Positions 6,113 to 9,287 of a stretch of 9,287 nt of DNA are shown one piece after another (positions within the stretch are counted from its first letter, which is position 1; each line of letters opens with the position of its first letter). The position numbers and the translations under genes were made by a program. The stretch covers positions 1 through 9,287 of the forward strand of contig CANQYR010000034.1 of the NCBI GenBank assembly GCA_947628125.1, read 5' to 3'. The stretch comes from an uncultured Bacilli bacterium. Its GTDB lineage: Bacteria > Bacillota_I > Bacilli_A > RF39 > UBA660. The notes under the pieces were generated by a model. The model had not been told where the DNA came from. It was given only the letters and a program-made list of their open reading frames with translations, and did not search any database.

Positions 6113-6119
6113 GGGGTGA
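6113..6119 (+). promoter_or_regulatory. Ribosome-binding site of rpoB
   Basis: GGGGTGA ends 4 bases before the GTG at 6124. The GGTGA core pairs with the end of 16S rRNA at the right distance and decides the choice of the non-ATG start. Confidence 0.75.
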
Positions 6120-6123
6120 AATT

Positions 6124-9100
6124 GTGGCTTATAAACTAAAAAAATGTGGAGATTATCGTACAAGAAGAAGTTTCTCTAAAAGTAAAAACACTATGGAATT
6201 ATCCGACTTATTGGAAATTCAAAAGAAAAGTTATCAAGACTTTCTAGAAGTTGGAATCAAAGAAGTATTTGAAGAGTTGTTTCCAGTTGAATCGTTTACA
6301 GGTAACGTAACGATTGATTTTGGCAATTACTCTTTTGACGCGCCTAGATATACCATTAAAGAAGCTAAAGAAAGAATGGTTACCTATGCTGCACCTTTAA
6401 AAGTTGAGGCTCGTGTTTTTATCCATGAAACCGGTGAAGTAAAAGAACAAGAAATCTTTTTAGGTGACATGCCTTTAATGACTGATGCTGGAACATTCAT
6501 CATTAATGGAGCTGAAAGAGTAATACTATCACAACTTGTTAGAAGTCCAAGTGTTTATTTCAAAAGAGAAATAGACAAAAATGGTCGTAGAATAATTACT
6601 GGGGAAATGATCCCTAACCGTGGTACTTGGCTTGAATTTGAACTTGATGCTAGAGACGTTATGTATGTAAGAATTGACCGGACAAGAAAAGTTCCTGTAA
6701 CAACATTCTTACGTGCCCTAGGCTTATCAAGTAACGAAGAAATTAATGAAGTATTTGGCGAAAATGAATACATAAATAACACCTATGAAAAAGACAGTGC
6801 TAAAAATACAGACGAAGCATTAATTGAAATCTATGAAAAACTAAGACCTGGTGAACCAGCAACATTAGATTCAGCAAAGAACCATATTGTTACACGCTTC
6901 TTTGATCATTTTCGTTATGACTTAGCTAAAGTAGGCCGTTATAAATTTAATAAAAAACTAAACGTTAAAGATCGTTTAATGGGTACAACACTTGCTGAAG
7001 ATATCACCTTAGATGGCCAAGTAATTGCGAAAAAAAATACCCTTGTAACTAAGGAAGTTTTAGATGAAATAAATAAAGCCCTAGAAAAAGGCTTTGGTTT
7101 ACATGAAATTTTAGTCAACAGTGAACTAGATAGCTATGAAACTATCCAAGAAATAAAAGTTTACTCTAAAATCGATGAAAAGAAAATAGTCAAAATATTA
7201 GGTGTTGACCAATCTGTTAACGAAAAAAGACTAACAATACCTGACATATATGCAGCTATAAGCTACTATCTAAACTTACAAGAAGGTATTGGTAACACCG
7301 ATGAAATAGACCACTTAGGTAACAGAAGAGTAAGACAAGTAGGGGAATTAATTCAAAACCAATTTAAAGTTGGTATGTCAAGAATGGAAAGAGTAATAAG
7401 AGAACGTATGACTACTCAAGAAATGACTGACATAACCCCTAAGTCTTTAATCAATATAAGACCAGTCACGGCTGTTTTAAAAGAATTCTTTGGTTCAAGT
7501 CAATTATCACAATTCATGGATCAAATAAACCCTATTGCTGAACTTACTAATAAAAGACGTCTATCAAGCTTAGGACCAGGCGGCTTATCAAGAGACAGAG
7601 CTGGTATGGATGTTCGTGACGTAAACGCAAGCCACTATGGAAGAATATGCCCAGTAGAAAGTCCAGAAGGTCAAAATATCGGCTTAATCACCTCTTTAGC
7701 AGGATATGCCAAAGTAAATGAATATGGCTTTATCATGACTCCATATCGTAGAGTAGTTGATGGCGTAGTTATGATGGATGATGTCGTATACATGACTGCC
7801 GATGAAGAAGCAGACTACTACATATCCCAAGCTACAGTTGAACTAGACGATAACAACAAAATAGTAGAAGACAACGTAATCGTTAGAATAAATGGTGATA
7901 ACATCTACGTACCAAGAGAAAAAGTTAATTTTGTTGACGTTTCTCCAAGCCAAGTTGTATCTATCACCACTAGCTGTATACCATTTTTAAACTACGACGA
8001 TGCCAATAGAACCTTAATGGGATCTAACATGCAACGTCAAGCTGTACCACTATTACAAGCCGAAGCACCTATCGTTGGTACCGGTGTTGAATCAGTGGCC
8101 GCGAAATACTCAGGTAGTACCATTGTTTGTAAAGCTGATGGTGTTGTTTCCTACGCTGATGCTAAAACCATCAAAGTCAAAACTGCTAAAGGAACTGATA
8201 CATACTACCTTGCTAATTACGAACGTAGCAACGCCTCATCATGTATTAACCACATCCCATTAGTTAAAAAAGGTGATGAAGTTCATAAAGATCAAGTAAT
8301 TGCCGATGGACCTAGTACCAAAGACGGTGAACTTGCCCTTGGTAAAAACATGACCGTTGCCTTCATGACCTACAATGGCTTTAACTATGAAGATGCTGTC
8401 ATATTAAATGAAAGACTAATCAAAGAAGATGTTTATACATCCCTTAATATTGAAACTTATGAAATTGAATGCCGTGATACCAAATTAGGACCTGAAGAAA
8501 TTACCCGTGACATTCCAAATGTCAGTGAAGAATCACGCCGTAACCTTGATGCTGATGGTATCGTAAGAATTGGTACTGAAGTAAAAGAAGGCGACATCTT
8601 AGTTGGTAAAGTAACACCAAAAGGTGTTCAAGAATTAACTAGTGAAGAAAAACTATTACATGCCATCTTTGGTGAAAAAACAAGAGAAGTAAGAGATACA
8701 TCCCTAAAAGTTGAACACGGCGCGGCTGGTATCGTTCATGACGTTAAAGTTTACACCAAAGAAAACTCTGATGAACTTCCAGCTGGTGTCTTTAAATTAG
8801 TAAGAGTCTACATCATCCAAAAAAGAAAAATCCAAGTTGGTGACAAAATGAGTGGTCGTCATGGTAATAAAGGTGTAATATCCCTAGTCTTACCAGAAGA
8901 AGACATGCCATACCTACCAGATGGTACTCCAGTTGATATCATGTTAAACCCACTAGGTGTTCCATCACGTATGAACATTGGTCAAATACTAGAAGTTCAC
9001 CTAGGAATGGCTGGTAAAAAATTAGGCGTTCACTATGCAACTCCAGTATTTGATGGCGCAAACCTAGATGATATCCACGAAGAAATGCAAGAAGCTAATA

Positions 9101-9287
9101 TCCCACTTGACGGTAAAGTAACATTAATAAATGGCCGCACAGGTGAACCATTTGAACACAAAGTAAATGTTGGTGTCATGTATATGATCAAACTTCATCA
9201 CATGGTTGATGATAAGCTACACGCTAGAGCAACCGGACCATATAGCCTTGTAACCCAACAACCACTTGGTGGTAAAGCGCAAATGGG
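6124..9287 (+). CDS. rpoB: RpoB, DNA-directed RNA polymerase beta subunit (3' end cut by window)
   Basis: This is the beta subunit of RNA polymerase, forming half of the catalytic cleft with RpoC. It starts with GTG at 6124 (MAYKLKKCGDY...) and stays open to the window end, 1054 codons plus two bases. The last residues, GGKAQMG, precede the conserved GQRFGEMEVWALE region, so only the C-terminus is missing. Landmarks are the rifampicin-pocket stretch SSQLSQFMDQ and LGPGGLSRDRAG, NYEDAVILNERL (Glu756/Asp757, equivalent to E. coli 813/814), and VGDKMSGRHGNKG with Lys908 and Lys916 equivalent to catalytic-site Lys1065 and Lys1073. Residue 476 (codon 7549-7551) is Asn where E. coli has His526; the equivalents of Asp516 and Ser531 are unchanged. 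It is driven by its own consensus promoter just after ybxB, and rpoC is expected downstream. Confidence 0.98.
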   Translation, partial: MAYKLKKCGDYRTRRSFSKSKNTMELSDLLEIQKKSYQDFLEVGIKEVFEELFPVESFTGNVTIDFGNYSFDAPRYTIKEAKERMVTYAAPLKVEARVFIHETGEVKEQEIFLGDMPLMTDAGTFIINGAERVILSQLVRSPSVYFKREIDKNGRRIITGEMIPNRGTWLEFELDARDVMYVRIDRTRKVPVTTFLRALGLSSNEEINEVFGENEYINNTYEKDSAKNTDEALIEIYEKLRPGEPATLDSAKNHIVTRFFDHFRYDLAKVGRYKFNKKLNVKDRLMGTTLAEDITLDGQVIAKKNTLVTKEVLDEINKALEKGFGLHEILVNSELDSYETIQEIKVYSKIDEKKIVKILGVDQSVNEKRLTIPDIYAAISYYLNLQEGIGNTDEIDHLGNRRVRQVGELIQNQFKVGMSRMERVIRERMTTQEMTDITPKSLINIRPVTAVLKEFFGSSQLSQFMDQINPIAELTNKRRLSSLGPGGLSRDRAGMDVRDVNASHYGRICPVESPEGQNIGLITSLAGYAKVNEYGFIMTPYRRVVDGVVMMDDVVYMTADEEADYYISQATVELDDNNKIVEDNVIVRINGDNIYVPREKVNFVDVSPSQVVSITTSCIPFLNYDDANRTLMGSNMQRQAVPLLQAEAPIVGTGVESVAAKYSGSTIVCKADGVVSYADAKTIKVKTAKGTDTYYLANYERSNASSCINHIPLVKKGDEVHKDQVIADGPSTKDGELALGKNMTVAFMTYNGFNYEDAVILNERLIKEDVYTSLNIETYEIECRDTKLGPEEITRDIPNVSEESRRNLDADGIVRIGTEVKEGDILVGKVTPKGVQELTSEEKLLHAIFGEKTREVRDTSLKVEHGAAGIVHDVKVYTKENSDELPAGVFKLVRVYIIQKRKIQVGDKMSGRHGNKGVISLVLPEEDMPYLPDGTPVDIMLNPLGVPSRMNIGQILEVHLGMAGKKLGVHYATPVFDGANLDDIHEEMQEANIPLDGKVTLINGRTGEPFEHKVNVGVMYMIKLHHMVDDKLHARATGPYSLVTQQPLGGKAQM

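Noticed and set aside
6555..8263. Open frames opposite or in another frame of rpoB (6555-6782 -, 8075-8263 +)
   Set aside because: Both lie fully within the conserved rpoB coding sequence.
1..9287. tRNA, rRNA, CRISPR array, insertion sequence or attachment site
   Set aside because: No cloverleaf, regularly spaced repeats, transposase motifs or terminal inverted repeats were seen on either strand.

Overview
The window looks like the chromosome of a low-GC Firmicute of the Bacilli/Mollicutes-related kind, probably an uncultured gut-type lineage. The reasons are the strong A+T bias, the gene pair ybxB-rpoB in the usual Bacilli order, and Bacilli-like protein motifs. Tryptophan is encoded by TGG and TGA acts as a stop (end of ybxB), so the standard bacterial code is used. 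RpoB carries Asn at the position equivalent to E. coli His526, as known for the rifampicin-insusceptible Mollicutes. All genes lie on the + strand.

Left part (1-5385), accessory: a membrane-anchored surface protein (P1, 22-1398) ends in an intrinsic terminator. A two-gene ABC exporter follows (ATPase 1498-2403, permease 2387-3682) with its own promoter. A second surface protein comes next (P2, 3793-5385). P1 and P2 have unrelated N-terminal stalks but share a Cys-rich C-terminal domain of about 300 residues that ends in an A-(V/I)-R-P motif.

The most unusual signal is near the 3' end of P1. Positions 1213-1269 hold only 6 A in 57 bases and are 54% GC inside a strongly A-rich gene. The gaplessly aligned segment of P2 holds 25 A. 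Of those 25 adenines 19 are another base in P1, against 9 changes at the 32 other sites, and none of the changes creates an A. This adenine-specific pattern, just before a GFRP-like motif in a C-terminal display domain, is what a diversity-generating retroelement (DGR) variable region looks like. No reverse transcriptase or template repeat lies in the window, so the system is inferred and must be sought outside it.

Right part (5386-9287), core: ybxB, an RsmC-like 16S rRNA guanine methyltransferase, has its own promoter with a palindrome over the -10 box. rpoB follows from a perfect consensus promoter (TTGACA-N17-TATAAT) that overlaps the ybxB stop codon. The rpoB leader can form an 8-bp hairpin. 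rpoB is cut by the window end after about 1054 codons. The ribosomal genes rplJ-rplL, usual upstream of ybxB in Bacilli, are replaced here by the surface-protein/ABC module.
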